From Rhodoferax sp. (lineage in GTDB: Bacteria > Pseudomonadota > Gammaproteobacteria > Burkholderiales > Burkholderiaceae): 8,753 nt of DNA. The stretch covers positions 1 through 8,753 of the forward strand of contig JAQGNA010000106.1 of NCBI GenBank assembly GCA_028292075.1, read 5' to 3'. The notes under the pieces were generated by a model. That model did not search any database. It was not told the origin of the DNA and saw only the letters and a program-made list of their open reading frames with translations. Positions 1-7,505 of the stretch are shown here, in pieces; the first letter of the stretch is position 1; every line of letters starts with the position of its first letter. Both the position numbers and the translations under genes were made by a program.

Positions 1-886
<886 letters not shown>

Positions 887-922
887 GACTCTTTCCTTCT
901 TTCTTTGGTTAGCAAACAACCG

Positions 923-935
923 GAGCCGAAGGCTC
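923..935 (-). repeat. Small hairpin in the atpH-atpA gap
   Basis: GAGCC/GGCTC inverted repeat with a 3-base loop, lying in the 73-bp gap between atpH and atpA (887-959), the longest gap inside this operon segment. In the transcript it reads GAGCC-TTC-GGCTC. No T-run follows it in the direction of transcription, so it does not look like an intrinsic terminator. It could affect mRNA stability or alpha translation, but such short repeats also arise by chance in GC-rich DNA. Confidence 0.3.
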
Positions 936-959
936 AGGCCGAAAACGCGAGGCTCGACC

Positions 960-1490
960 TCAGGAGGTCAATGCCAGTTTCATTTGTTCCAGGCGGGCTT
1001 TGACAGAGGTGTCCAGCACCTCGTCACCCACCACGACACGAATCCCGCCGATCAGTTCAGGCTGCAACTCGACCGACAGGTTGAGCTGGCGGCCGAAACG
1101 CTTCTGCAGCGCAGCCGACACATCCGCCAGGGCGGCCGCGTCCATGGGGAAGGCGCTGAACACCGTTGCGTCCGACAGGCCGGTCTGCGCATTCTTCAAG
1201 GCGCGGAACTGGTTGGCGATTTCTGGCAAGGCGCTCAGGCGGCCGTTCTCGATGACCATGCGCAGGAAGTTCCTGGCGGCGTCGGGCAGCGGCAACTTGG
1301 CCACGCCGGTGACCACGTCGAACACCTGTTCGTTGCCCACGTTCGGGTTGCCGGCGAACTGCTGAAGCTGAGGATTGGCCGCGATGGCAGCCAGCTCATT
1401 GAGCCAGCCAGCCGCGCCCGCCACATCGCTCGCGGAGGCCTTGAACAAGGCTTCCGCGTAAGGACGGGCAATGGTTGCTAATTCAGCCAT
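960..1490 (-). CDS. atpH: F1Fo ATP synthase subunit delta
   Basis: Delta subunit (OSCP homologue), the clamp that fixes the alpha3-beta3 head to the peripheral stalk made of the b dimer. The protein is 176 residues, a normal length. It starts with the family signature ARPYAEALF (residues 8-16) in the helical N-terminal domain that binds alpha. Mid-protein it has [10 protein letters not shown] (82-91). The C-terminal domain that meets subunit b ends with [17 protein letters not shown] followed by [10 protein letters not shown], matching the delta/OSCP family. The start ATG at 1490 lies 15 bases after the atpF stop and has only a weak ribosome-binding site (AAGAAC), so translation is probably coupled to atpF. 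Nothing is broken or missing. Confidence 0.97.
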   Translation of the reverse strand: MAELATIARPYAEALFKASASDVAGAAGWLNELAAIAANPQLQQFAGNPNVGNEQVFDVVTGVAKLPLPDAARNFLRMVIENGRLSALPEIANQFRALKNAQTGLSDATVFSAFPMDAAALADVSAALQKRFGRQLNLSVELQPELIGGIRVVVGDEVLDTSVKARLEQMKLALTS

Positions 1491-1505
1491 GGTCGTTCTT
1501 GCAGC

Positions 1506-1976
1506 TTAAAGTTCGGTTTTCAGACGGCTCAACAGATCAGCATGGACACCGGCATTGACTTCCTTGCGGAGGATCTGCTCGGCGCCCTTCACTGCCAGCG
1601 TGGCGACCTGCTCGCGCAGCGTCTCGCGGGCCTTGACGGTCTGCTGTTCAGCTTCGGCACGTGCGGCGGCCACGATCTTGTTGGCCTCTTCGGTGGCACG
1701 GCCCTTGGCCTCTTCGATGATGGCCTGACCACGGCGTTCGGCGTCAGCCAACCGGGTCGCGGTCTCGGTGCGCGTCTTGGCCAATTCCTCTTCAACGCGC
1801 TTGTTGGCGCTGGTGAGTTCGGACTTGGCCTTGTCGGCGGCTGCGAGACCGTCAGAGATTTTCTGCGCCCGCTCGTCGAGTGCCTTGGTGATCGGGGGCC
1901 ACACGTATTTCATCGTGAACCACACCAGGATCGCAAAGACAACCGCCTGCAGGAACAGGGTTGAATTAATGTTCAC
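1506..1976 (-). CDS. atpF: F1Fo ATP synthase subunit b
   Basis: Subunit b, whose dimer forms the peripheral stalk linking membrane subunit a to the F1 head. At 156 residues it matches the E. coli protein. One N-terminal membrane helix covers about residues 5-25 and is followed by the conserved WPP (26-28). A long charged helix rich in Ala, Glu, Lys and Arg from about 32 to 125 is the coiled-coil dimer region, and [14 protein letters not shown] (127-140) is the C-terminal segment that contacts delta. The start codon is GTG at 1976, not ATG, giving the family N-terminus [20 protein letters not shown] lies about 8 bases upstream and supports this choice. It sits 37 bases after atpE and 15 bases before atpH. 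Confidence 0.97.
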   Translation of the reverse strand: MNINSTLFLQAVVFAILVWFTMKYVWPPITKALDERAQKISDGLAAADKAKSELTSANKRVEEELAKTRTETATRLADAERRGQAIIEEAKGRATEEANKIVAAARAEAEQQTVKARETLREQVATLAVKGAEQILRKEVNAGVHADLLSRLKTEL

Positions 1977-2013
1977 GGCTTAATTCCTTTCGGTCGTGAA
2001 AGGTCGCCCGAAA

Positions 2014-2274
<261 letters not shown>

Positions 2275-2282
2275 TTACAGGT

Positions 2283-2299
2283 AAAAAGAAAAAGAAAAG
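2283..2299 (-). promoter_or_regulatory. Pyrimidine-rich leader of atpE (possible translational enhancer)
   Basis: In the transcript this 17-base stretch holds only T and C (14 T, 3 C), about 24-40 bases upstream of the atpE start and ahead of its AGGAG site. It contrasts sharply with the GC-rich surroundings. The E. coli atpE leader has a U-rich translational enhancer at a similar place, so the same role is inferred here. No stem precedes the T-run, which argues against a terminator. Confidence 0.45.
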
Positions 2300-2313
2300 C
2301 CAAGAACGAAAAC

Positions 2314-3213
2314 CTAGTGCGCGTCGTGGGCCTGCCCCACGTAAATCAGCGTCAACATCATGAAGATGAAGGCTTGCAACGTAATCACCAGAATGTGGAA
2401 GATGCTCCACACGGTACCGGCGATGACATGCCCAATACCCAGCCAGAACCCGCCTTCGAGCGGATTGAACTGCCAGGCCCACACGCCACCCATGAGGGCG
2501 ATCAGCATGAATACCAGTTCGCCGGCGAACATGTTGCCAAACAGCCGCATGCCGTGCGAAATCGTCTTTGCCAGGTATTCGATCATCTGCATGAGGAAGT
2601 TGATCGGATACAGAAACCAGTGATCGCCGAAAGGGGCAGCGACGAGCTCGTGCGCCCAGCCGCCCACGCCCTTCATCTTGATGTTGTAGACCAGGCAGAC
2701 GAACAGCACGCTGACCGACAGGCCGAGAGTGGTGGACAGGTCGGCGGTGGGCACGACACGCAGGAAGGCGTGGTGCGGATCGTGGCCGGCAGCGCCGTAA
2801 AGCGAAGCCCAGACGCTTGGCAGAAGGTCGACCGGCAGCATGTCCATGGCATTCATCAGGAAAATCCAGACGAACACGGTGAGTGCCAGGGGAGCGACCA
2901 GCTTGCGGCTCTTGGCGTTGTGAATCACGCCCTTGGCCTGGCTCTCAACCATTTCGGACAGGATTTCGACCGCGGCCTGAAAACGGCCCGGGACACCCGA
3001 AGTGACCTTGCGGGCGGCGCGCCACAACAGGAAACAACCGACGACACCCAGCAGGACCGAGTAAATCACCGAATCGAGGTTGAACAGGCTGAAATCAACG
3101 ATGCTGCTCTGCTTGACGCTCTGAAAAGAGAAATCGCGCTGCAAATGCTGCAAATGGTGAACGATGTAGTCGCCGGCCTTGGGGCCTTCCGTACCAACTT
3201 GCTCAGTCGCCAT
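2314..3213 (-). CDS. atpB: F1Fo ATP synthase subunit a
   Basis: Subunit a, the membrane stator that supplies the two proton half-channels next to the c ring. It is 299 residues, slightly longer than the E. coli protein (271). The essential arginine is Arg223 in MRLFGNMFAGELVF (222-235), with Asn227 and Glu232 matching channel residues. The last helix has HILVITLQAFIFMMLT (273-288), including the conserved Gln280. Several membrane helices are visible, for example about 47-64, 107-122, 162-177, 229-248 and 258-290. The hydrophilic N-terminus (1-40) and the segment around 135-157 are variable between species. The ATG at 3213 follows the atpI stop by 14 bases and has a poor ribosome-binding site, so coupling to atpI is likely. 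Identification is certain. Confidence 0.97.
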   Translation of the reverse strand: MATEQVGTEGPKAGDYIVHHLQHLQRDFSFQSVKQSSIVDFSLFNLDSVIYSVLLGVVGCFLLWRAARKVTSGVPGRFQAAVEILSEMVESQAKGVIHNAKSRKLVAPLALTVFVWIFLMNAMDMLPVDLLPSVWASLYGAAGHDPHHAFLRVVPTADLSTTLGLSVSVLFVCLVYNIKMKGVGGWAHELVAAPFGDHWFLYPINFLMQMIEYLAKTISHGMRLFGNMFAGELVFMLIALMGGVWAWQFNPLEGGFWLGIGHVIAGTVWSIFHILVITLQAFIFMMLTLIYVGQAHDAH

Positions 3214-3227
3214 ATTCTTACAGTCCC

Positions 3228-3704
3228 TTATTTCTGCTTAACCCGGTGTTGGCGCCGCGAATGCACCACCAACGCCACCCAATACACTTTGATCGTCACC
3301 ACGAAACCGGTCAGCAGCGCCAACCAACTCAACGCCCCCACCAACCGGGGCGCTGCGAACAACATCACCACAGTGACGGCGATCTTGACCAACTCCCACA
3401 CGAAAAAACCCAACATGGCGCCACCTGGCAGCATCCGCATGAGCCGGCCTGATATGCCGCGCGCAAAAAGCGCTGCAGGCACAACCACCGCCAATGCACC
3501 GTAGCCAGCCGACCAGCCCACGGACGACCGCCCGGTGATGAGCCAAGCGGCCACTGCCACGATCGATCCCGCCATTGCTTGCCAGAACAACACCCGCCAG
3601 AGAGACAGCGCAACCGAATTCCGCTCCCGCCACTGTTGCGCCTGCTCGGCGGTCAGGGGCTTGAATTCCAGATCCTCAACGCTATCTTCGGCTTCGGTGG
3701 TCAT
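3228..3704 (-). CDS. atpI: ATP synthase accessory protein AtpI
   Basis: Small inner-membrane protein encoded first in many atp operons. In other bacteria it is reported to help c-ring assembly and to bind or move magnesium; it is not part of the final enzyme and is often dispensable. The 158-residue protein has a charged N-terminal tail of about 33 residues and four predicted membrane helices (about 34-56, 66-84, 95-117, 125-147). It carries the family pattern FFVWELVKIAVTV in helix 3 (Glu104, Lys107), and a basic C-terminus. I chose the ATG at 3704 because AGG lies 6 bases upstream; an in-frame TTG two codons earlier (3710) would sit on top of that site. It is longer than E. coli AtpI (about 126 residues), mainly because of the N-terminal tail. 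Confidence 0.9.
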   Translation of the reverse strand: MTTEAEDSVEDLEFKPLTAEQAQQWRERNSVALSLWRVLFWQAMAGSIVAVAAWLITGRSSVGWSAGYGALAVVVPAALFARGISGRLMRMLPGGAMLGFFVWELVKIAVTVVMLFAAPRLVGALSWLALLTGFVVTIKVYWVALVVHSRRQHRVKQK

Positions 3705-3885
3705 TCTCAACCTGTGAAATTACAACCAGGTTACGCCCTGACCAGTTCAGCAAAGCCCTTGATTATACGTAGAAAACACCTGCAGTCCATACAAAGTCAC
3801 GGTGCCGTCGCAAAGGTGGTACCCCGCCTCTTGACTGCGCGGACGAGCTGGCGCGGGCACAATGCGCAATCAACCTGAGGCTTAC
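3705..3885. other. Divergent intergenic region between atpI and the CopD-like gene
   Basis: The 181 bases separate the minus-strand atp operon from the plus-strand genes, so both sets of promoters should lie here. It holds the TATAAT box for atpI. For the plus strand there is TTGACT (3831-3836) and CACAAT (3858-3863), but their spacer is 21 bases, too long for a normal sigma-70 promoter. GAGG (3877-3880) is the ribosome-binding site of the CopD-like gene. I see no gene, repeat or RNA structure in it. Confidence 0.7.
3762..3767 (-). promoter_or_regulatory. Candidate -10 box of the atp operon promoter
   Basis: A perfect TATAAT on the minus strand, 57 bases upstream of the atpI ATG, in the divergent intergenic region. 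The predicted transcript would start near 3755, giving a leader of about 50 bases. The -35 region is poor: at a 17-base spacer the hexamer is ATGGAC, and a better TTGTAT lies 21 bases away, which is too far. The promoter may need an activator, or the match could be partly chance. It is the only good candidate in front of the operon. Confidence 0.5.
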
Positions 3886-4332
3886 ATGGACATTTTCTCC
3901 CGGCTGCTGCACCTGGCCGCCGCAATCGTCTGGCTGGGCGGTATGAGCTTCATGCTGTGGGCGTTGCGGCCCGCGGCAATTGCCCTGCTTGCGCCGCCAG
4001 TGCGCATTCCGCTGCTGGCCGGCACCTTGGCCCGTTTCTTCAAGCTGGTGTGGTTCTGCATCGCGGTACTGCTGTTGACCGGAGCCCTGGCGCTCGGCAC
4101 TGCCGGCATGAAGGCCGCCCCGCTCGGCTGGCACCTGATGCTGGGCATCGGCGTGCTGATGTTTGCCATTTTTGGTCATTTGTTTTTCGGCCCCTTCCGC
4201 GCCCTGCAGCGTGCCACCGGCCAGGCCGACTGGCCCGCGGCGGGCCGGCAGCTCGCGCGCATGCATCCCTGGGTGTGGGCCAACTGCGTGCTGGGCTGGG
4301 TGGCGGTGGCCGCCGTCATCCTGCTGCGCTGA
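3886..4332 (+). CDS. CopD-family integral membrane protein
   Basis: A 148-residue hydrophobic protein with four predicted membrane helices (about 5-27, 52-72, 82-103, 127-147), the size of stand-alone CopD-domain proteins. The first helix has the pattern LHLAAAIVWLGGMSF with His9, Trp16 and Gly18-Gly19, matching the CopD family. Other possible metal or haem ligands are His83, His98 and His127. Full-length CopD proteins take part in copper uptake in copper-resistance operons; for these short versions the role is not established, and no copper gene is adjacent. I chose the ATG at 3886 because GAGG lies 5 bases upstream; an upstream in-frame ATG at 3862 lacks such a site and would add a polar stretch. 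The next gene starts 6 bases after the stop, suggesting co-transcription. Confidence 0.82.
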   Translation: MDIFSRLLHLAAAIVWLGGMSFMLWALRPAAIALLAPPVRIPLLAGTLARFFKLVWFCIAVLLLTGALALGTAGMKAAPLGWHLMLGIGVLMFAIFGHLFFGPFRALQRATGQADWPAAGRQLARMHPWVWANCVLGWVAVAAVILLR

Positions 4333-4338
4333 CCGCCG

Positions 4339-5454
4339 ATGAGGTGGCCCAGACCGCTCCAGACGCTGCTGCTGTCGCTCGGCATCGCCGGCTGCCAGGG
4401 CCACAACCCGTACGCCGATCCGACCCTGCGTCATCGTGCGCCCGATGGCTTCCGCAATAACTACACCGACGCGGTGCCCGGCACTGCGCTCGATCTTCTG
4501 CGCTGGCGCTGGAATGCATGGCGTGAAGACTTGCCACCGGCGCCTGCACAAGCCACGCCCGTGGTGAGCCCCAACCTGCCAGCGATCCGCGCCAACGCGG
4601 CTGCTGGCATGGGCATGCAGCCCGCCGCCACCTGGATCGGCCATGCCACCACGCTGGTGCAGGCGGGCGGCCTCAACGTGTTGACGGATCCGATGTTCAG
4701 CGAACGCGCTTCGCCGGTGCAGTGGATGGGCCCGAAGCGGGCGCAGCCGCCCGGCGTGGCACTGGCCGATCTGCCGGCCATCGATGTGGTGCTGATTTCG
4801 CACAACCACTATGAGCATCTGGACGTGGCCAGCGTAAAGGCGCTCGACGCCCGCGCTCAAGGCGCCACGCTGTTCCTGGTGCCCCTGGGGCTCAAGCCGT
4901 GGTTCACGGACATCGGCATCGGCAACGTCGTGGAGCTCGACTGGTGGCAATCACGGAAGGTGGGCGGCGTGAGCTTCCATCTCACGCCCGTGCAGCACTG
5001 GTCGGCCCGCGGTGTGGGCGACCGGCGCCAGACGCTGTGGGGCGGATGGGCCGTGTTCGGTCCGGATTTCCACTGGTACTACAGCGGCGACACGGGCTAC
5101 AGCCCGGACTTCAGAGACACCCGCGCGCGCTTCGCCGCCGAAGAGGCGAAAGGCGGCAGCTTCGACCTGGCGCTGATCGCCGTGGGCGCCTACAAGCCGG
5201 AATGGTTCATGCACGGCCAGCACGTGACGCCGGCCGAGGCCGTGGCGATTCACCGGGATCTCGGCGCACGGCGCAGCATGGGCGTGCATTGGGGCACCTT
5301 CAACCTCACCGATGAGCCACTTGACCAGCCCCCCGCCGACCTGGCGACCGCGCGCAAGTCGCAGCAACTGACAGACGAAGAATTCTTCGTCCTCGCGATC
5401 GGCGAAACCCGCCGGTTCCCGCCACGCCGGCCCATGGCACCGTTCGCACCCTGA
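4339..5454 (+). CDS. Metallo-beta-lactamase-fold lipoprotein (NAPE-PLD/RomA-like)
   Basis: A 371-residue predicted metal-dependent hydrolase. The N-terminus has a short basic start, a hydrophobic stretch and a lipobox IAGC, so Cys19 should be lipidated; Gln20 at +2 favours outer-membrane sorting. The rest matches the NAPE-PLD-like branch of the metallo-beta-lactamase superfamily: TWIGHATTLV (98-107), LTDPMFS (115-121), metal motif HNHYEH (155-160), His220 in PVQHWSARG, Asp251 in YYSGDTGYS and His317 in GVHWGTF. Eukaryotic NAPE-PLD is a phospholipase D for N-acylphosphatidylethanolamine; the bacterial substrate here is unknown. The usual Asp of HxHxDH is Glu159, which is unusual. It starts 6 bases after the CopD-like stop with no clear ribosome-binding site, so coupled translation is likely. 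The family is sure, the substrate is not. Confidence 0.85.
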   Translation: MRWPRPLQTLLLSLGIAGCQGHNPYADPTLRHRAPDGFRNNYTDAVPGTALDLLRWRWNAWREDLPPAPAQATPVVSPNLPAIRANAAAGMGMQPAATWIGHATTLVQAGGLNVLTDPMFSERASPVQWMGPKRAQPPGVALADLPAIDVVLISHNHYEHLDVASVKALDARAQGATLFLVPLGLKPWFTDIGIGNVVELDWWQSRKVGGVSFHLTPVQHWSARGVGDRRQTLWGGWAVFGPDFHWYYSGDTGYSPDFRDTRARFAAEEAKGGSFDLALIAVGAYKPEWFMHGQHVTPAEAVAIHRDLGARRSMGVHWGTFNLTDEPLDQPPADLATARKSQQLTDEEFFVLAIGETRRFPPRRPMAPFAP

Positions 5455-5473
5455 GGCTGACGCACCGGCCAAC

Positions 5474-5483
5474 TGCCATGGCA
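5474..5483. repeat. 10-bp perfect palindrome upstream of the aminotransferase gene
   Basis: TGCCATGGCA is its own reverse complement and is followed directly by a second small dyad, CGCC-CT-GGCG (5484-5493). The pair lies just upstream of a GATAAT box and would overlap the -35 position, where a regulator could bind. A 10-bp palindrome is expected several times by chance in a window this size, so the support is weak. Confidence 0.2.
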
Positions 5484-5501
5484 CGCCCTGGCGACTGTCT
5501 C

Positions 5502-5507
5502 GATAAT
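5502..5507 (+). promoter_or_regulatory. Candidate -10 box next to the aminotransferase start
   Basis: GATAAT ends 6 bases before the ATG at 5514. A sigma-70 transcript would then begin at or very near that ATG, giving a leaderless or nearly leaderless mRNA. No good -35 hexamer is seen at 16-18 bases. This fits the absence of a Shine-Dalgarno for this gene, but the match is only six bases. Confidence 0.35.
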
Positions 5508-5513
5508 CTCCAC

Positions 5514-6419
5514 ATGACCATGACATCCCTTCCCAACTTCCCCTGCTATCTGAACGGCGAGATCACCCCCCTGAACGAGGCCCGCATCAGCGTGATGGAC
5601 CGCGGCTTCATCTTCGGCGACGGCATCTACGAGGTCGTGCCTGCGTACGGCGGCCGGCTGTTCCGCTTCGGCGAGCACATGGCGCGGCTCGAACGGAGCC
5701 TGAAGGAAATGCGCATCGCCAATCCGCTGACCCGCGCCGAGTGGGAGGCGATTGCACGCAAACTGCTGAAGGCCCAGGCCGAGTCCATCCCGGCGGACAT
5801 TGGCAGCCTGCACCAGCTCGTCTACATCCAGATCACCCGCGGCGTGGCCATGCGTGACCATGTGATGCCCGAGAACATCAAGCCCACGGTCTTCGTGATG
5901 GCGAATACGGTGAAGATTCCCACCGACGCGCAACGCGCGCAGGGCGTGGCCTGCGTCAGCGCCGACGACTTCCGGTGGGAGAAGGCGCACATCAAGGCGA
6001 CCAGCCTGCTTGGCGCCGTGTTTTCGCGGCAGATCAGCTTCGATGCCGGGGCAATTGAGACGGTCATGTTCCGCGGCGGCTACCTGAGCGAAGCGTCGTC
6101 CAGCAACGTCTGGCTGGTGAAGGACGGCGCGCTGGTCGGCGTGCCCAAGGACAACCTGGTGCTGGAAGGCATTCGCTTCGGCCTGATCGAGGAACTCTGC
6201 CAGGCTCAGGGCATTCCCTTCAGCCTGCGCCGCATCTCCCAGGAGGAGGTGCTCGCCGCCGACGAGCTGTTGCTGTCAAGCGCCACCAAGGAGGTCTTGC
6301 CAATCACCACGCTCGACGGCGCCCCCGTGGGCGCAGGGATTGGAAAAGGCCAACCCGGCCCGATCTACCAGAAGCTGTACGCCGCCTACCAGGACGCCAT
6401 TCGGCGCACCGCGGCCTAA
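5514..6419 (+). CDS. dat: D-amino-acid aminotransferase (class IV PLP enzyme)
   Basis: A pyridoxal-phosphate enzyme of fold type IV (D-alanine aminotransferase / branched-chain aminotransferase family), 301 residues from this start. The likely reaction is D-alanine + 2-oxoglutarate to pyruvate + D-glutamate in the cytoplasm. Visible family features are VMDRGFIFGDGIYEVVP (27-43), ITRGVAMRDHVMP (107-119, typical of D-amino-acid enzymes), the PLP lysine Lys161 in HIKATSLLG, and Glu193 in SEASSSNVWLV, which sits at the cofactor-nitrogen position. Three in-frame ATGs are near: 5478, 5514 and 5520. The family N-terminus begins close to SLPNFPCYLNGE, so 5514 or 5520 is preferred; neither has a Shine-Dalgarno. 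Branched-chain aminotransferase or aminodeoxychorismate lyase activity cannot be excluded from sequence alone. ybeD follows after 69 bases. Confidence 0.85.
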   Translation: MTMTSLPNFPCYLNGEITPLNEARISVMDRGFIFGDGIYEVVPAYGGRLFRFGEHMARLERSLKEMRIANPLTRAEWEAIARKLLKAQAESIPADIGSLHQLVYIQITRGVAMRDHVMPENIKPTVFVMANTVKIPTDAQRAQGVACVSADDFRWEKAHIKATSLLGAVFSRQISFDAGAIETVMFRGGYLSEASSSNVWLVKDGALVGVPKDNLVLEGIRFGLIEELCQAQGIPFSLRRISQEEVLAADELLLSSATKEVLPITTLDGAPVGAGIGKGQPGPIYQKLYAAYQDAIRRTAA

Positions 6420-6488
6420 GCCAATGACCGTGGCCAAAGGCCAGTCGCCCACAGTGAATCCACACCAACCAACACCACGGAGCGCGCC

Positions 6489-6812
6489 ATGACGACCCCC
6501 GACACCGACCCGACCTCCAACGCCCCGGCCGAAGATTCGAGCAAGGACCCGCGCAAGGACTCGCTGATCGAATATCCCTCGCTGTTCCCCATCAAGGTGA
6601 TGGGCGAGAAGACCGACGGCTTCGTGCATGCCATTACCTCCATCGCCAGGCAGTTCGACCCGACCTTCGACGCCAGCACCGTCGAACTTCGCGAAAGCAA
6701 GGGCGGCAAGTACCTGGGCATCACCGTGACCGTGACGGCAACGTCGCGCGAGCAGCTCGACGAGCTGTACCGCACGCTCAGCACGCATCCCATGGCCAAG
6801 ATGGTCCTCTGA
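6489..6812 (+). CDS. ybeD: DUF493/YbeD family protein
   Basis: A 107-residue cytoplasmic protein of the DUF493 (YbeD) family, which has a small alpha/beta fold resembling amino-acid-binding regulatory (ACT-like) domains. The family core is seen in [15 protein letters not shown] (27-41), [25 protein letters not shown] (about 69-94) and the C-terminal MAKMVL, which lines up with E. coli YbeD ending RMVL. The first 25 residues are a polar, low-complexity extension that E. coli YbeD lacks. Its molecular function is not established, but it sits next to lipB across proteobacteria, so a link to lipoate metabolism is inferred from context. The ATG follows GGAG about 7 bases upstream, and lipB begins 20 bases after the stop. 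Confidence 0.9.
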   Translation: MTTPDTDPTSNAPAEDSSKDPRKDSLIEYPSLFPIKVMGEKTDGFVHAITSIARQFDPTFDASTVELRESKGGKYLGITVTVTATSREQLDELYRTLSTHPMAKMVL

Positions 6813-6832
6813 ACGCCGCCGGACTGCCATCC

Positions 6833-7501
6833 ATGCAGGCGCAATTTCTGGGCAGGGTGGACTACCTGCCCACCTACCAGGCCATGCAGGATTTCACCGC
6901 CGCGCGTACGCCCCATGCCGACGATGCGCTATGGCTTTGCGAGCACCCGCCGGTCTTCACGCAGGGGCTCGCGGGCAAGGCCGAGCACCTGCTGCTGCCT
7001 GGCGACATCCCCGTGGTGGCCACCAACCGCGGCGGCCAGGTCACCTACCATGGGCCCGGCCAGGTGGTGGCCTATCCGCTCGTCGACCTGAAGCGCGCCG
7101 GCTACTTCGTCAAGGAATACGTCTTTCGCATCGAGGAGTCGCTGCTGCGCACCCTCGCGCATTTCGGCGTGACGGGGCACCGCATGGCGGGCGCACCCGG
7201 CATCTATGTGCGGCTTGACGACCCCTTCGCCCACCACCGCCTGGCCCCCGCGGAACCGGGTCGCGACCCGTTCCTCGGGCTGGGCAAGATCGCCGCGCTG
7301 GGCATCAAGGTGAGCCGCCACAGCACCTACCACGGCCTCGCGCTGAACGTGGCGATGGACCTGGAACCCTTCTCCCGCATCAACCCTTGCGGTTATGCGG
7401 GCCTGCAAACCGTGGACCTTTCTACAATCGGGGTTCAAACCACTTGGGACGAAGTCGCGGGCGTGCTGGCTACGAAGCTCTGCACCTACCTTGCACCGTA
7501 A
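6833..7501 (+). CDS. lipB: Octanoyl-ACP:protein octanoyltransferase LipB
   Basis: Transfers octanoate from acyl carrier protein to the lysine of lipoyl domains in E2 and GcvH proteins, the first step of de novo lipoate synthesis in the cytoplasm. The 222-residue protein has the family motif [12 protein letters not shown] (66-77). Lys152 in [12 protein letters not shown] and Cys186 in INPCGY form the catalytic pair. HPPVFTQG (38-45) is also typical. An extra stretch of about 17 residues (roughly 129-146, Pro/His/Arg-rich) comes just before the catalytic lysine and is absent from E. coli LipB. The ATG at 6833 matches the family start; no strong ribosome-binding site is seen. lipA follows with a 4-base gap. 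Confidence 0.96.
   Translation: MQAQFLGRVDYLPTYQAMQDFTAARTPHADDALWLCEHPPVFTQGLAGKAEHLLLPGDIPVVATNRGGQVTYHGPGQVVAYPLVDLKRAGYFVKEYVFRIEESLLRTLAHFGVTGHRMAGAPGIYVRLDDPFAHHRLAPAEPGRDPFLGLGKIAALGIKVSRHSTYHGLALNVAMDLEPFSRINPCGYAGLQTVDLSTIGVQTTWDEVAGVLATKLCTYLAP
7423..7428 (+). promoter_or_regulatory. Possible internal -10 box for lipA inside lipB
   Basis: TACAAT lies within the lipB reading frame, 77 bases before the lipA ATG. It is AT-rich for this region, but no recognisable -35 hexamer is found at 16-18 bases. It could allow extra lipA transcription independent of the upstream genes. Support is weak. Confidence 0.2.
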
Positions 7502-7505
7502 TCTG

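Noticed and set aside
2317..3504. Plus-strand open frame of 395 codons opposite atpB and atpI
   Set aside because: Antisense shadow rich in His, Gln and Asp; the minus-strand subunit a and AtpI are clear.
3705..3710. TTG start of atpI two codons upstream
   Set aside because: It would overlap the best ribosome-binding site, which is well placed for the ATG at 3704.
3831..3863. TTGACT and CACAAT as a promoter for the CopD-like gene
   Set aside because: The spacer is 21 bases, outside the usual 16-18; kept only as a note in the intergenic entry.
3763..4950. Minus-strand open frame of 395 codons opposite the CopD-like and hydrolase genes
   Set aside because: Low-complexity His/Arg/Gln/Gly composition and no recognisable motif; both plus-strand genes have family motifs.
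6431..6443. TGGCC-AAA-GGCCA inverted repeat between the aminotransferase gene and ybeD
   Set aside because: Only 5 base pairs and no T-run after it, so not a terminator; likely chance in GC-rich DNA.
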